A stretch of 9,409 bases of DNA, taken from NCBI GenBank assembly GCA_937907585.1, contig CALCVH010000153.1, positions 1 to 9,409 of the forward strand. The letters are read 5' to 3'. The stretch's first letter is position 1, and every line of letters starts with the position of its first letter. Source of the stretch: an uncultured Bacillota bacterium. Its GTDB lineage: Bacteria > Bacillota_I > Bacilli_A > Izemoplasmatales > UBA1188. Shown here in pieces: positions 1 through 6,772 of the stretch. Made by a program: the position numbers and the translations under genes. Below the pieces are notes generated by a model. That model did not search any database. It had not been told where the DNA came from and was given only the letters and a program-made list of their open reading frames with translations.

Positions 1-560
1 TCAACTTTTTCTTTTATTTCGCCAGGTAGATATCCTAAAGATTCACCAGCTTCAACTATTGGTCTAGACAATATGATTTTATGGTATTGGCCGCTTTTAA
101 GTCTTTTTACCGCATCTAAAACCGCTACATATGTTTTACCAACACCAGCTGGTCCATAAGCTAAAATGATATCATTTTTATCTAAATCTTTAAGATATTC
201 AGCTTGTTGGATAGTTTTAGGATATAGTGATTTACCACTAAAGTTTTTAATAACTTCTTTTCTATTTTTATAAAAATCGACTATATCAGCCTGATCCATT
301 AAATTTATTAAAGATGATATGTAGGTTACATCTCTTTCTCTTAAAGTGATTCTTAAACTAGATAATTCATCTAGGATAGAGAACACTTTTTTGATTGTTT
401 CAGATAATTCAATATCATCAGTTTCTAAGATAATCTTATCTTTGACAATCAAAATGTTTACCCTAAAGTAGGCTTTAAGAGCTTTTAAATTCTTATCAAA
501 TTCACCTAATATATTCTTTAATTGTGTTGGATCTGTAGATAATAAGTCGATTTTAATCAT
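1..560 (-). CDS. phoH: PhoH-like P-loop ATPase, 3' end beyond window
   Basis: This is the N-terminal 186 residues of a PhoH-family cytoplasmic ATPase. The reading frame is open to the window edge, so the C-terminal half is missing. It starts at ATG 558-560, with an AAGGA ribosome binding site 5 nt upstream (566-570). A Walker A motif GPAGVGKT lies at residues 136-143, preceded by the typical KTIQQAEYL segment and followed by SRPIVEAGESLGYLPGEIKEKV, which matches the PhoH core. The N-terminal 100 residues look like the small KH-like domain of the longer PhoH proteins. PhoH is linked to RNA metabolism and phosphate starvation, but its exact role in Firmicutes is unsettled. In Bacillus it lies in the same neighbourhood as rpsU and yqeY, which fits this context. 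It is transcribed separately from rpsU, with a terminator between them and its own promoter. Confidence 0.95.
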   Translation of the reverse strand, partial: MIKIDLLSTDPTQLKNILGEFDKNLKALKAYFRVNILIVKDKIILETDDIELSETIKKVFSILDELSSLRITLRERDVTYISSLINLMDQADIVDFYKNRKEVIKNFSGKSLYPKTIQQAEYLKDLDKNDIILAYGPAGVGKTYVAVLDAVKRLKSGQYHKIILSRPIVEAGESLGYLPGEIKEKV

Positions 561-579
561 ATTTTTCCTTCAATTTAAT

Positions 580-588
580 ACTATAGCA
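580..588 (-). promoter_or_regulatory. Extended -10 promoter of phoH
   Basis: On the minus strand the sequence TGCTATAGT (588-580) is an extended -10 element (TGn plus a 5/6 TATAAT match). It lies 19 nt upstream of the phoH start codon and just before its ribosome binding site. No good -35 hexamer is seen at 16-18 nt, which is usual for extended -10 promoters. The transcript leader would be short, about 13 nt. Confidence 0.5.
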
Positions 589-660
589 CAAATTATTTTA
601 AATATAAATATTAAAAATAAAAATCACTATAGTTATTAAATAGATTTTAATATAAGACAA

Positions 661-697
661 AAAGAAAGCTCAACCTTATAGATTGAGCGATTTCTTT
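661..697 (-). terminator. Intrinsic terminator after rpsU
   Basis: A perfect 6-bp stem GCTCAA/TTGAGC (668-673 with 683-688, 9-nt loop) is extended by an outer AAAGAAA/TTTCTTT stem (661-667 with 691-697) with a 2-nt bulge. Read on the minus strand it starts 2 nt after the rpsU stop codon, and the 3' side is T-rich (TTTCTTTTTG). It separates rpsU from phoH. Confidence 0.8.
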
Positions 698-699
698 TA

Positions 700-879
700 T
701 TAACGACCGAATTTTCTTTTACGGCTTTCTCTTGCTTTTTCTTTTCTAGCTTCAGATGGGCTTAGATAGAATTCTCTTTTTCTGCATTCTTGTAGAATTC
801 CAGCTCTAGATACATCTCTTTTAAATCTTCTTAATGCATCATCTAAAGATTCATTTTCTTTAACTACTATTTTAGACAC
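700..879 (-). CDS. rpsU: 30S ribosomal protein bS21
   Basis: This is small-subunit protein bS21, which sits near the 3' end of 16S rRNA and helps mRNA engagement. The protein begins (M)SKIVVKENESLDDALRRFKR and ends in a basic tail RESRKRKFGR, as in Firmicute S21. The start used here is GTG 877-879, giving 59 residues. A longer frame opens at GTG 886-888, but that codon lies inside the Shine-Dalgarno sequence AAGGGGTGA (885-893). That site is spaced 5 nt from GTG 877-879, and the shorter N-terminus aligns with the usual MSK start. The gene has its own promoter and terminator and therefore looks monocistronic. In many Firmicutes rpsU and yqeY are adjacent; here they are separated. Confidence 0.96.
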   Translation of the reverse strand: MSKIVVKENESLDDALRRFKRDVSRAGILQECRKREFYLSPSEARKEKARESRKRKFGR

Positions 880-910
880 GTTCTTCACCCCTTTTTCTGT
901 AGCCTCGATT

Positions 911-939
911 ATTATAAATGAAAAAAACTCAAAAGTAAA
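911..939 (-). promoter_or_regulatory. Promoter of rpsU
   Basis: On the minus strand there is a perfect TATAAT (916-911) with TTTACT (939-934, 4/6 match to TTGACA) at a 17-nt spacing. Transcription would start near 904, giving a leader of about 25 nt that contains the AAGGGGTGA ribosome binding site. Confidence 0.7.
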
Positions 940-997
940 TAAAAAATTAAAGTAATTTTAATTAAATAATGTTAGAATATTTTTGTTAGGTGAAGAT

Positions 998-1666
998 ATG
1001 AAAAACAATCTATTTTATGGTAGTAGCGGAATTGATATCAAGATTATTTTAATCGTTTTTGTTGTGGTTTTAGTTTTGCTCATAGTTTTTCACTTGTTGT
1101 TTTCTAAATCTAGATTTAATAGTGCTAAAAAGAAAGATGAGAAAAAGATTGATAGAGTTCTTGAAGAAAATAAAAAGAATGATGAAGACGATGAAAACCA
1201 ACATTCAAAAAGAATCGAGAAGTTATTCTATCTAATTAAAAATTCTAAAAGATATGATGGAAGTTATTCATCACTTAGTGGATCCGCTAAAAAACAGATT
1301 AAAAAATATATGTTTGATTGGATGAAGAACGTTCCAGAATATATAACTATTTCAAGAAAGCTAAACAACGCTAAATACGAAAGATTATTTATTCTTGTAT
1401 CAGACTCATACGATTCAGATAGATACTTATATAGATGGATGTATAATTCTAAAAAGAATGTCAAACATAACTTTAAAAACTTAGTTAAAATGTTAAATAA
1501 ATTTAAAGTTTCTTACGCAACAATTGATCTTGTTAGTCGCATATATCCTGAACAAAAAAGATTCAACAACAAAGAATATAATCAATCTAACGAATTTGTA
1601 ACATATTCAACAACAGAGAACAATTTATTTGTTAAATATCAAATATCAAATAAGAAACGCATATAA
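998..1666 (+). CDS. Unknown single-pass membrane protein
   Basis: I do not recognise this 222-residue protein. The start chosen is ATG 998-1000, preceded by AGGTGA 4 nt away. An in-frame TTG at 983 would add five residues but has no ribosome binding site. Residues about 13-35 form one strongly hydrophobic segment rich in I, V and L with no signal-peptidase site that I can see, so it probably anchors the protein. Residues 36-70 are a highly charged Lys/Glu/Asp linker. The remaining 150 residues are basic and rich in Tyr, Asn and Lys, with the look of a small folded helical domain facing the cytoplasm if the charged linker acts as the positive-inside flank. It diverges from rpsU and ends at a terminator shared with the convergent operon. 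Function unknown. Confidence 0.8.
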   Translation: MKNNLFYGSSGIDIKIILIVFVVVLVLLIVFHLLFSKSRFNSAKKKDEKKIDRVLEENKKNDEDDENQHSKRIEKLFYLIKNSKRYDGSYSSLSGSAKKQIKKYMFDWMKNVPEYITISRKLNNAKYERLFILVSDSYDSDRYLYRWMYNSKKNVKHNFKNLVKMLNKFKVSYATIDLVSRIYPEQKRFNNKEYNQSNEFVTYSTTENNLFVKYQISNKKRI

Positions 1667-1671
1667 TGTAT

Positions 1672-1696
1672 AAAGAGCGAGAATTTCGCTCTTTTT
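1672..1696 (+). terminator. Intrinsic terminator between convergent genes
   Basis: A 9-bp perfect stem AAAGAGCGA/TCGCTCTTT (1672-1680 with 1686-1694) with a 5-nt loop is followed by a T run ending at 1696. It starts 5 nt after the stop of the plus-strand membrane protein gene. It also lies just beyond the end (1699) of the convergent minus-strand gene, and its A-rich left arm could let it work in both directions, less strongly on the minus strand. Confidence 0.85.
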
Positions 1697-1698
1697 AT

Positions 1699-2544
1699 TT
1701 AGATTATAGTTAGTAATTCGTCAATATCTTTATATAAAACTTCTAAGTCTTTATACCTTTTAGATATAGATAAAATGTATCCTGTAGAAGTTTTTAATGA
1801 ATAATAGAAATCATTATTTAAATCTTGAACTATGATAAATTCTTTTTTTGATAAAGCCTTATAGATTTCTTCTTTCATTTTTTTAATATCGCTTTTATTA
1901 AGCAAAGGGATAGATATAAATTTCGTCAAATTATCCTTTTCAATTAAAATTCTATAACTATCTAAAACTGTTTCATGATTAAACACATGTTTATTCATCT
2001 TTTTATTAATGGATACTTCGGATTTATATGTTTTTATTCCATCTCTTTTAATTTGAGTATCAGATAGTTCTATCGATTTAAATCCTTTAAGTTCATTTAT
2101 TACATTATCTGAATCTTCTTTATTTTTAAATGGGTAAGAATATCCTATTACTGATTTATCATCGTAAACATATAAATAATATGAATCATCTAAATCTTTA
2201 TGTACTCTATAATTATCACTATTGATATTAGATAGAATAGATTGATAGATAGATTTTATACCTATTTTTGATGATGCGGTTTTTGATTCAAAGAAATTGT
2301 TATTTTTAGAATCAAAGAATCTTATTTTATAATCCTGGATTGATTCTCTAAATATAATTGCTTGATTAGAGAAATCTTGATTTAGTTTTTCATGTTTTTC
2401 TTTTGTTATTGCGAAAGATGATACTTTCGTTTGATCTTGTTTTTTAAATATGACTATTATCGCAGTAATAATAACTATTAATCCTAGCGACAACATTATT
2501 AATAAGGTATAGTATTGTCTAATAAAATTAAGTATATTTTCCAT
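1699..2544 (-). CDS. Membrane-anchored protein with YegP-like modules
   Basis: This 281-residue protein has a hydrophobic anchor at residues about 12-33 (IMLSLGLIVIITAIIVIF) followed by KK, then a soluble region. By eye, the soluble region contains up to four degenerate modules resembling the short beta-beta-beta-alpha YegP/DUF1508 unit. They span roughly residues 71-107, 111-154, 195-231 and 235-278. The second (YRVHKDLDDSYYLYVYDDKS...IGYS) and fourth (FIIVQDLNNDFYYSLKTSTG) are the clearest. The domain assignment is my inference and the function is unknown. The start codon is 1 nt from the stop of the upstream uL15-like gene. Its ribosome binding site GAGGT lies inside that gene's last codons, so the two are translationally coupled. 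Confidence 0.82.
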   Translation of the reverse strand: MENILNFIRQYYTLLIMLSLGLIVIITAIIVIFKKQDQTKVSSFAITKEKHEKLNQDFSNQAIIFRESIQDYKIRFFDSKNNNFFESKTASSKIGIKSIYQSILSNINSDNYRVHKDLDDSYYLYVYDDKSVIGYSYPFKNKEDSDNVINELKGFKSIELSDTQIKRDGIKTYKSEVSINKKMNKHVFNHETVLDSYRILIEKDNLTKFISIPLLNKSDIKKMKEEIYKALSKKEFIIVQDLNNDFYYSLKTSTGYILSISKRYKDLEVLYKDIDELLTII

Positions 2545-2545
2545 T

Positions 2546-4030
2546 TTATACCTCGATTACTTCCGCATTAGAATTTGAATCTTCTATTATTTTTAATGCG
2601 ATTGGGCTGAAAACGTGAGCTTTAATAGTAAGTTTCTTATTAAATTCTCCACCTCTATATATTATTTTAATAAATTTTGTATCTTCATTAATTATTCCAT
2701 TATATTTCAATGAATCTAAGTCAACAGTATCTCCATCATTATAGATTTTATTAATAATGTCTAGATATACAACAGTTCTAACTCCTTCTACAGGAGTATT
2801 TACTACAATAAAATCTTCTACAAAGTTATTATTTTTATCTATTGTTAAGACTAATTTCTTTTCTTTTTTATACACAGGGAAGTTATTCTTCTTAATAGAA
2901 ATAGATTCAGTAACTAGTTTTTCTTCTTGTGGAGATGAATAATCACCATACTTTTTATATAATCTAATCTTTTTAGATTTAATTAATTCTTCACTAGATA
3001 AATTCATTTCAGTATAATCATTATTCTGTTTAATAAACCCTTCATCTAATAAGAATCTCTTCTTTAAATCTAATATCAATTCTAAACATCTATTAAGAAG
3101 TTCATCATTTTTTATTCTGACCATTAAAGGTGTGTCTTTAAATAGTTCGTATTTTATAGCGTTTTCAAATCTTTCTTTTGATAATTCATATTTATTTGTA
3201 TCTAAAGCTAAATATAATACTAAATATCTGCCTCTAACTTGAATTTTAGCAAGCTTAGTTCTACCTAGATTAAATGATTCATATTTCCAGCTCATTCTAG
3301 ATTTTACTTTAGTAAATGATAATAATCTATTTTTAATTATTGAATAAAATCTTTTCGCTTGTTCATTAGATTGATATAATTTAGCTTCAAAACTTTTTCT
3401 TTCTTTTATAAATACTTTAGATCCATCAACATATGTAAATGATACATTTTGGTTATCATTATCTATTAAGTCTTGAGTAAATAGATTATCATCTTCAATA
3501 ACTAATTTATCTGAATCTTTAAAATCAAATGAGTATTTATTTATTTCATTCTTAGATTCTTCTAATTTAATTAGTCCTCTTTCAATTAATGGTTCTTCAG
3601 GTTCATAATTCAAATAATAGTTTTCTTTTGGAATCGGACCTTTCTTTAGATTAAATTTTTTGATTTCATCTTCTATTAATCTAAACGCATATTTGATAGT
3701 TCTATCTGATTTAACATGTATTTTAAAACAAGTATCTTTATATCTTCTTCTATCCATTACATTTTCTTGATGATATATATTAGATGGATAATCATCTATA
3801 TTTAGATTTAGATATAAAGCTAAATATTTACCTCTAACAGATAATTTAGCGAAATTGATTCTACCTACATTAAACGCATCATAAAACCAACTGATTCTTG
3901 ATTTCATACCTTTAATAGACATCAGTTTATTTTTTATTACTCCATAAACATGTTTTACCCTATCATCAGATAAAATATATTTAGCCATAAAAGATTTTCT
4001 ATAAGTTATAGGAACTTCTCTTTTTGCCAT
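2546..4030 (-). CDS. Duplicated-domain protein with uL15-like C-terminus
   Basis: This is a 494-residue soluble protein of unknown function. Residues about 8-130 and 207-332 are two diverged copies of one domain. They share KSRISWFYDAFNVGR / KSRMSWKYESFNLGR and then AKLSVRGKYLALYL / AKIQVRGRYLVLYL. The linker (about 131-206) is acidic. The last 75 residues (420-494) resemble the C-terminal half of ribosomal protein uL15: VDLDSLKYNGIINEDTKFIK, then LTIKAHVFSPIALKIIE. The protein is much longer than uL15 (about 145 residues) and lacks its basic glycine-rich N-terminus, so it is not the ribosomal protein itself. Databases may label it uL15-family. The start ATG 4028-4030 has a strong AGGAGG site (4039-4044) that overlaps a hairpin. 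It is the first gene of a two-gene operon. Confidence 0.85.
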   Translation of the reverse strand: MAKREVPITYRKSFMAKYILSDDRVKHVYGVIKNKLMSIKGMKSRISWFYDAFNVGRINFAKLSVRGKYLALYLNLNIDDYPSNIYHQENVMDRRRYKDTCFKIHVKSDRTIKYAFRLIEDEIKKFNLKKGPIPKENYYLNYEPEEPLIERGLIKLEESKNEINKYSFDFKDSDKLVIEDDNLFTQDLIDNDNQNVSFTYVDGSKVFIKERKSFEAKLYQSNEQAKRFYSIIKNRLLSFTKVKSRMSWKYESFNLGRTKLAKIQVRGRYLVLYLALDTNKYELSKERFENAIKYELFKDTPLMVRIKNDELLNRCLELILDLKKRFLLDEGFIKQNNDYTEMNLSSEELIKSKKIRLYKKYGDYSSPQEEKLVTESISIKKNNFPVYKKEKKLVLTIDKNNNFVEDFIVVNTPVEGVRTVVYLDIINKIYNDGDTVDLDSLKYNGIINEDTKFIKIIYRGGEFNKKLTIKAHVFSPIALKIIEDSNSNAEVIEV

Positions 4031-4036
4031 ATAAAA

Positions 4037-4075
4037 AGCCTCCTCACTCTATAAAATATTATATATGAGAAGGCT
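4037..4075 (-). terminator. Terminator hairpin overlapping the next gene's RBS
   Basis: On the minus strand AGCCTTCTCA (4075-4066) pairs with TGAGGAGGCT (4046-4037): ten pairs counting one G-U, directly followed by TTTTTAT. It lies about 38 nt after the yqeY stop and is a plausible terminator for mtaB-yqeY. The 3' arm contains the AGGAGG of the downstream gene, so in any read-through RNA that site would be hidden. Confidence 0.65.
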
Positions 4076-4086
4076 ATTAATGTCTA
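4058..4086 (-). promoter_or_regulatory. Strong promoter of the uL15-like operon
   Basis: On the minus strand TAGACA (4086-4081, 5/6) and a perfect TATAAT (4063-4058) are 17 nt apart. The predicted start, near 4051, falls between the two arms of the hairpin at 4037-4075. The promoter's own transcript would therefore lack the 5' arm and leave the AGGAGG site open. Confidence 0.75.
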
Positions 4087-4113
4087 TAATAAACTTTAAT
4101 ACGTGTGTTTAAA

Positions 4114-4536
4114 TTATAAATCTCTTGCGATTTTATTCACAAGGCTCATATCACACTTACCTTGATAATTTGTTTTAAAATGTTTCATGATAGAAGGCAT
4201 TGATTTATCTGCTAAACCATTAATTATTTCTCTAATTTCTGCTTCATCTAACATTTTTGGTAGATATTTAGATAATATTTCTTTTTGTTTTAATAGTTCT
4301 TCATATTTTTCTAATCTTGATGCATTTTTAAATGCAATAGCTTCTTCATCAATTTCCTTAATTAGTTTTTGAAGAACTTGTAAAACATCAGCGTCAGTTA
4401 ATTCTTCACCTTTGCCTCTTTTTTCAGTCAATACTAGTTGTACTTTACTAATGCAGAGTGAAATAGCGTTCTTTCTTAAATGATCTCTATCTTTCATTGC
4501 CTGCATATTATCTTTTCTTAAATCGTCTAATAACAT
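4114..4536 (-). CDS. yqeY: GatB/YqeY-domain protein
   Basis: This is a 140-residue protein of the YqeY family, which resembles the C-terminal helical domains of GatB, the tRNA-dependent amidotransferase subunit. It begins LLDDLRKDNMQAMKDRDHLR and carries the typical QKLIKEIDEEAIAFKNASR segment and the C-terminal KGKCDMSLV-type signature (GKCDMSLVNKIARDL). The length is close to the family's usual 147. A binding role for tRNA or aminoacyl-tRNA is suggested by the GatB relationship but not proven. The start ATG 4534-4536 has GGAGGA 7 nt upstream, built into the last codons of mtaB. Only 3 nt separate the two genes, so they form an operon with coupled translation. Confidence 0.93.
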   Translation of the reverse strand: MLLDDLRKDNMQAMKDRDHLRKNAISLCISKVQLVLTEKRGKGEELTDADVLQVLQKLIKEIDEEAIAFKNASRLEKYEELLKQKEILSKYLPKMLDEAEIREIINGLADKSMPSIMKHFKTNYQGKCDMSLVNKIARDL

Positions 4537-4539
4537 TGT

Positions 4540-5847
4540 TTAATCCTCCATTATTTCTGATAAAATTGCGTCATTTTCTATTTTTAATAATTTAATATTT
4601 AATAATTTATTTAAATTAGAGATATCAGATTTAGCTTTAACATAGATATAATTTCCTGTATGACCATAAATATATCCATTTTTATATATCTCAAATATAA
4701 CATCTAACTTATTGCCTAGATTTTTTATACAATATTCTTGATATCCTTTTTTAGATAATTCCAACACTTTCTTTACTCTTTCTTTTTTAATAGGTTGTGG
4801 CACTTGTTCCATTAAAGCAGCCTTAGTACCTTTACGCAATGAATAAGGGAATGTATGAATAGTTTGGAATCCAATTTTATTAAGTGTATCAAGTGATTCA
4901 TTAAAATCTTCTTCTGTTTCAGTTGGAAAACCACATATAAAATCAGTAGTGATAGATATATTATCAATAGATTCTCTAATTTTCTTTACTTTATTAATAA
5001 AATATTCTTTATCATAATGTCTATTCATTAATTTTAATATTCTATCGCTTCCTGATTGAATAGGGATATGAATATGTTTAACTATCTTTTTAGAATTCTT
5101 AATAAAATCAATAATTTCATCATTTACTTGTGTTATTTCTATAGATGATATTCTTATTCTTTCTAATCCTTGTATCTTATCAAGTTCAATTAATAATTCT
5201 AATAAACTTGAATTGATATCTTTCCCATATGAACCAGTGTCAATTCCTGTTAATACTATTTCCTTATGACCATTTGAAACAAGTTTTTTAGCTTCATTTA
5301 TACAGCCATGTAGTGGTTTAGATCTAGAATTTCCTCTAGCGTATGGAATAATACAATAACTACAGAAATTGACGCAGCCATCTTGAACCTTTAGAAACGC
5401 TCTTGTATGAGCTTCAAATCTATCGACTGTATAATCTTCAAATTCACTATGAAAAACATCTTTTTCAATCAAAATATACTGATTATGAGTATTATAGTAT
5501 CTAGATAAAGCGTCAAAGATTTTAGATTTACCATTTGTGCCTAAAACGATATTAACCCCATCAATATCTTTTATAGATTCATCAACTTGAGTCAAACATC
5601 CACTTACAGCGATTATTCCATCTTTGTTTGAAGCGATATGTCTTCTTACTATCTGTTTTGTTTTTCTTGAACCTTCTTCTGTAACGGCGCAAGAATTTAT
5701 AATAGTAATATCAGATTTAGAAGATAAATCATTTATACGAGTTAAACCATGAGATTCTAAAAGACGAGCCATCGCCTCGCACTCATAATAATTAACTTTA
5801 CATCCTAAACTGACTACCTTAAAAGTCATATCATTTAACTTTTTCAT
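4540..5847 (-). CDS. mtaB: tRNA ms2t6A37 methylthiotransferase MtaB
   Basis: This radical-SAM enzyme adds a methylthio group to C2 of N6-threonylcarbamoyladenosine at position 37 of ANN-decoding tRNAs. It has an N-terminal UPF0004 domain with cluster cysteines at residues 16 (SLGCKVN), 53 and 84. The radical-SAM motif CVNFCSYC has Cys at 158, 162 and 165. A TRAM-like C-terminus spans about residues 377-435. The SLGCKVNYYE sequence separates MtaB from MiaB and RimO. The length of 435 residues is normal. The start is uncertain. ATG 5845-5847 has no ribosome binding site and lies only 8 nt from a perfect -10 element. ATG 5827-5829 (residue 7) aligns better with Bacillus YqeV. It is followed by yqeY in an operon. 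Confidence 0.95.
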   Translation of the reverse strand: MKKLNDMTFKVVSLGCKVNYYECEAMARLLESHGLTRINDLSSKSDITIINSCAVTEEGSRKTKQIVRRHIASNKDGIIAVSGCLTQVDESIKDIDGVNIVLGTNGKSKIFDALSRYYNTHNQYILIEKDVFHSEFEDYTVDRFEAHTRAFLKVQDGCVNFCSYCIIPYARGNSRSKPLHGCINEAKKLVSNGHKEIVLTGIDTGSYGKDINSSLLELLIELDKIQGLERIRISSIEITQVNDEIIDFIKNSKKIVKHIHIPIQSGSDRILKLMNRHYDKEYFINKVKKIRESIDNISITTDFICGFPTETEEDFNESLDTLNKIGFQTIHTFPYSLRKGTKAALMEQVPQPIKKERVKKVLELSKKGYQEYCIKNLGNKLDVIFEIYKNGYIYGHTGNYIYVKAKSDISNLNKLLNIKLLKIENDAILSEIMED

Positions 5848-5855
5848 ACATTATT

Positions 5856-5864
5856 ATTATATCA
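5856..5864 (-). promoter_or_regulatory. Extended -10 promoter of mtaB-yqeY
   Basis: On the minus strand TGATATAAT (5864-5856) is a perfect extended -10 element. The predicted transcript start near 5849-5850 leaves only 2-3 nt before ATG 5847, or about 20 nt before ATG 5829. No convincing -35 is visible. Confidence 0.6.
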
Positions 5865-5915
5865 CACACTTAAATCATTTATCATTTTATGATAAGATAT
5901 AAAAGAGGATTTCTT

Positions 5916-6632
5916 ATGCAACAATATTTTGTGAATAAAATAGGTGATAAATTATATTTAAATGATAATGATTTATATCATCTAACCAATGTTTTAAGAT
6001 ATAAAAATAAAAATATAATCTGTATAATTGATAATAAAGCTTATCTATGTAATTTTACATATCAAAATAAAGAATATAGTATTGAGATTATCAATGAAAT
6101 AGATAGAAACTCTGAATTAGATGTGGAGATTCATTTATATCAAGCATTAATAAGAAATGAAAACTTTGATTTAGTACTACAAAAAGCGACTGAACTTGGC
6201 GCTAAAACAATAACTCCTACTATATTTAATAGAAACGTTGTTAAAATAGATAAAAATAAAGAAGAAAATAAAATAAATAGATTTAATTTGATTGTTAAAA
6301 ACGCTAGTGAACAATCTCATAGAGATATAGTTCCAACAGTAACTAATCTTGTTAGTGTTAAAGATATTGAATTATGTGAAAATGAAATTGGACTAGTTTG
6401 TTATGAAAAGAATGATAATTATAAATCATTATCTTCATTAAAGGAAAAATTAATTAATGCGGATAAAATTAAGATTGTTATTGGACCTGAAGGTGGTATA
6501 GAACCAAATGAATATCAATCTTTATTAGATAAAGGCTTTTATTCTATATCACTTGGAAAAAGGATATTAAGAAGCGAAACAGCCGCATTTAATATCCTTT
6601 CTAAACTTGAATATATTATTGAAGAAGAATAA
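5916..6632 (+). CDS. rsmE: 16S rRNA m3U1498 methyltransferase RsmE
   Basis: This SPOUT-family methyltransferase methylates N3 of U1498 in 16S rRNA, using S-adenosylmethionine. The protein is 238 residues from ATG 5916-5918, which has AGAGGA 6 nt upstream (5904-5909). A longer frame from ATG 5889 adds nine residues but overlaps that site and does not fit the family's MQRYFV-type start. Visible motifs are HLTNVLR (22-28), KATELG (90-95), EQSHR (132-136), IGPEGG (189-194, knot and cofactor loop) and SLGKRILRSETA (212-223). It is transcribed divergently from mtaB, whereas in Bacillus rsmE and mtaB are co-directional neighbours. Its stop codon lies inside a terminator hairpin. Confidence 0.96.
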   Translation: MQQYFVNKIGDKLYLNDNDLYHLTNVLRYKNKNIICIIDNKAYLCNFTYQNKEYSIEIINEIDRNSELDVEIHLYQALIRNENFDLVLQKATELGAKTITPTIFNRNVVKIDKNKEENKINRFNLIVKNASEQSHRDIVPTVTNLVSVKDIELCENEIGLVCYEKNDNYKSLSSLKEKLINADKIKIVIGPEGGIEPNEYQSLLDKGFYSISLGKRILRSETAAFNILSKLEYIIEEE

Positions 6633-6650
6633 TTCTTCTTTTTTTATTTT
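6622..6650 (+). terminator. Intrinsic terminator overlapping the rsmE stop
   Basis: AAGAAGA (6622-6628) pairs with TCTTCTT (6634-6640) across a 5-nt loop that carries most of the TAA stop. A long T run (TTTTTTTATTTT) follows. The stem is AT-rich but the U tract is strong. Confidence 0.65.
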
Positions 6651-6741
6651 AAACAATTGCATTCTGGTTAATATTTGAGTTTCATAGAATTAATGAATTT
6701 TAGAAATATACATTAAAGAAGATTATAATTCAGAAACTCCT

Positions 6742-6772
6742 GAAGAATTAAATTGATTCAATTCTTCTTTTT
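6742..6772 (+). terminator. Possible second plus-strand terminator
   Basis: GAAGAATT (6742-6749) pairs with AATTCTTC (6760-6767), with a 10-nt loop, followed by five Ts. It covers the 3' end of the convergent methyltransferase gene and could stop read-through from rsmE. On the minus strand no T tract follows, so it is not an obvious terminator for the methyltransferase operon. Confidence 0.4.

Noticed and set aside
1264..1464. Open frame of 66 codons on the minus strand
   Set aside because: It lies wholly inside the plus-strand membrane protein gene, has no ribosome binding site and its protein has no recognisable features.
2757..2942. Open frame of 61 codons on the plus strand
   Set aside because: It is antisense within the uL15-like gene, with Ser/Thr/Phe-rich composition typical of a shadow frame.
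2546..4030. Possibility that this gene is ribosomal protein uL15 (rplO)
   Set aside because: It is more than three times too long, lacks the basic glycine-rich N-terminus of uL15 and is not in a ribosomal protein operon.
4187..4372. Open frame of 61 codons on the plus strand
   Set aside because: It is antisense to yqeY, a well-supported gene, and has no start signals.
5879..5895. Perfect dyad TTATCA-5 nt-TGATAA between mtaB and rsmE
   Set aside because: A 6-bp AT-rich inverted repeat is expected by chance in such DNA. It is placed between divergent genes, but nothing else supports an operator.
6633..6747. Gap between rsmE and the restriction locus, checked for att sites, tRNA remnants or direct repeats
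   Set aside because: Apart from the two hairpins I see no tRNA, no target-site duplication and no transposase remnant, so no insertion boundary can be claimed.
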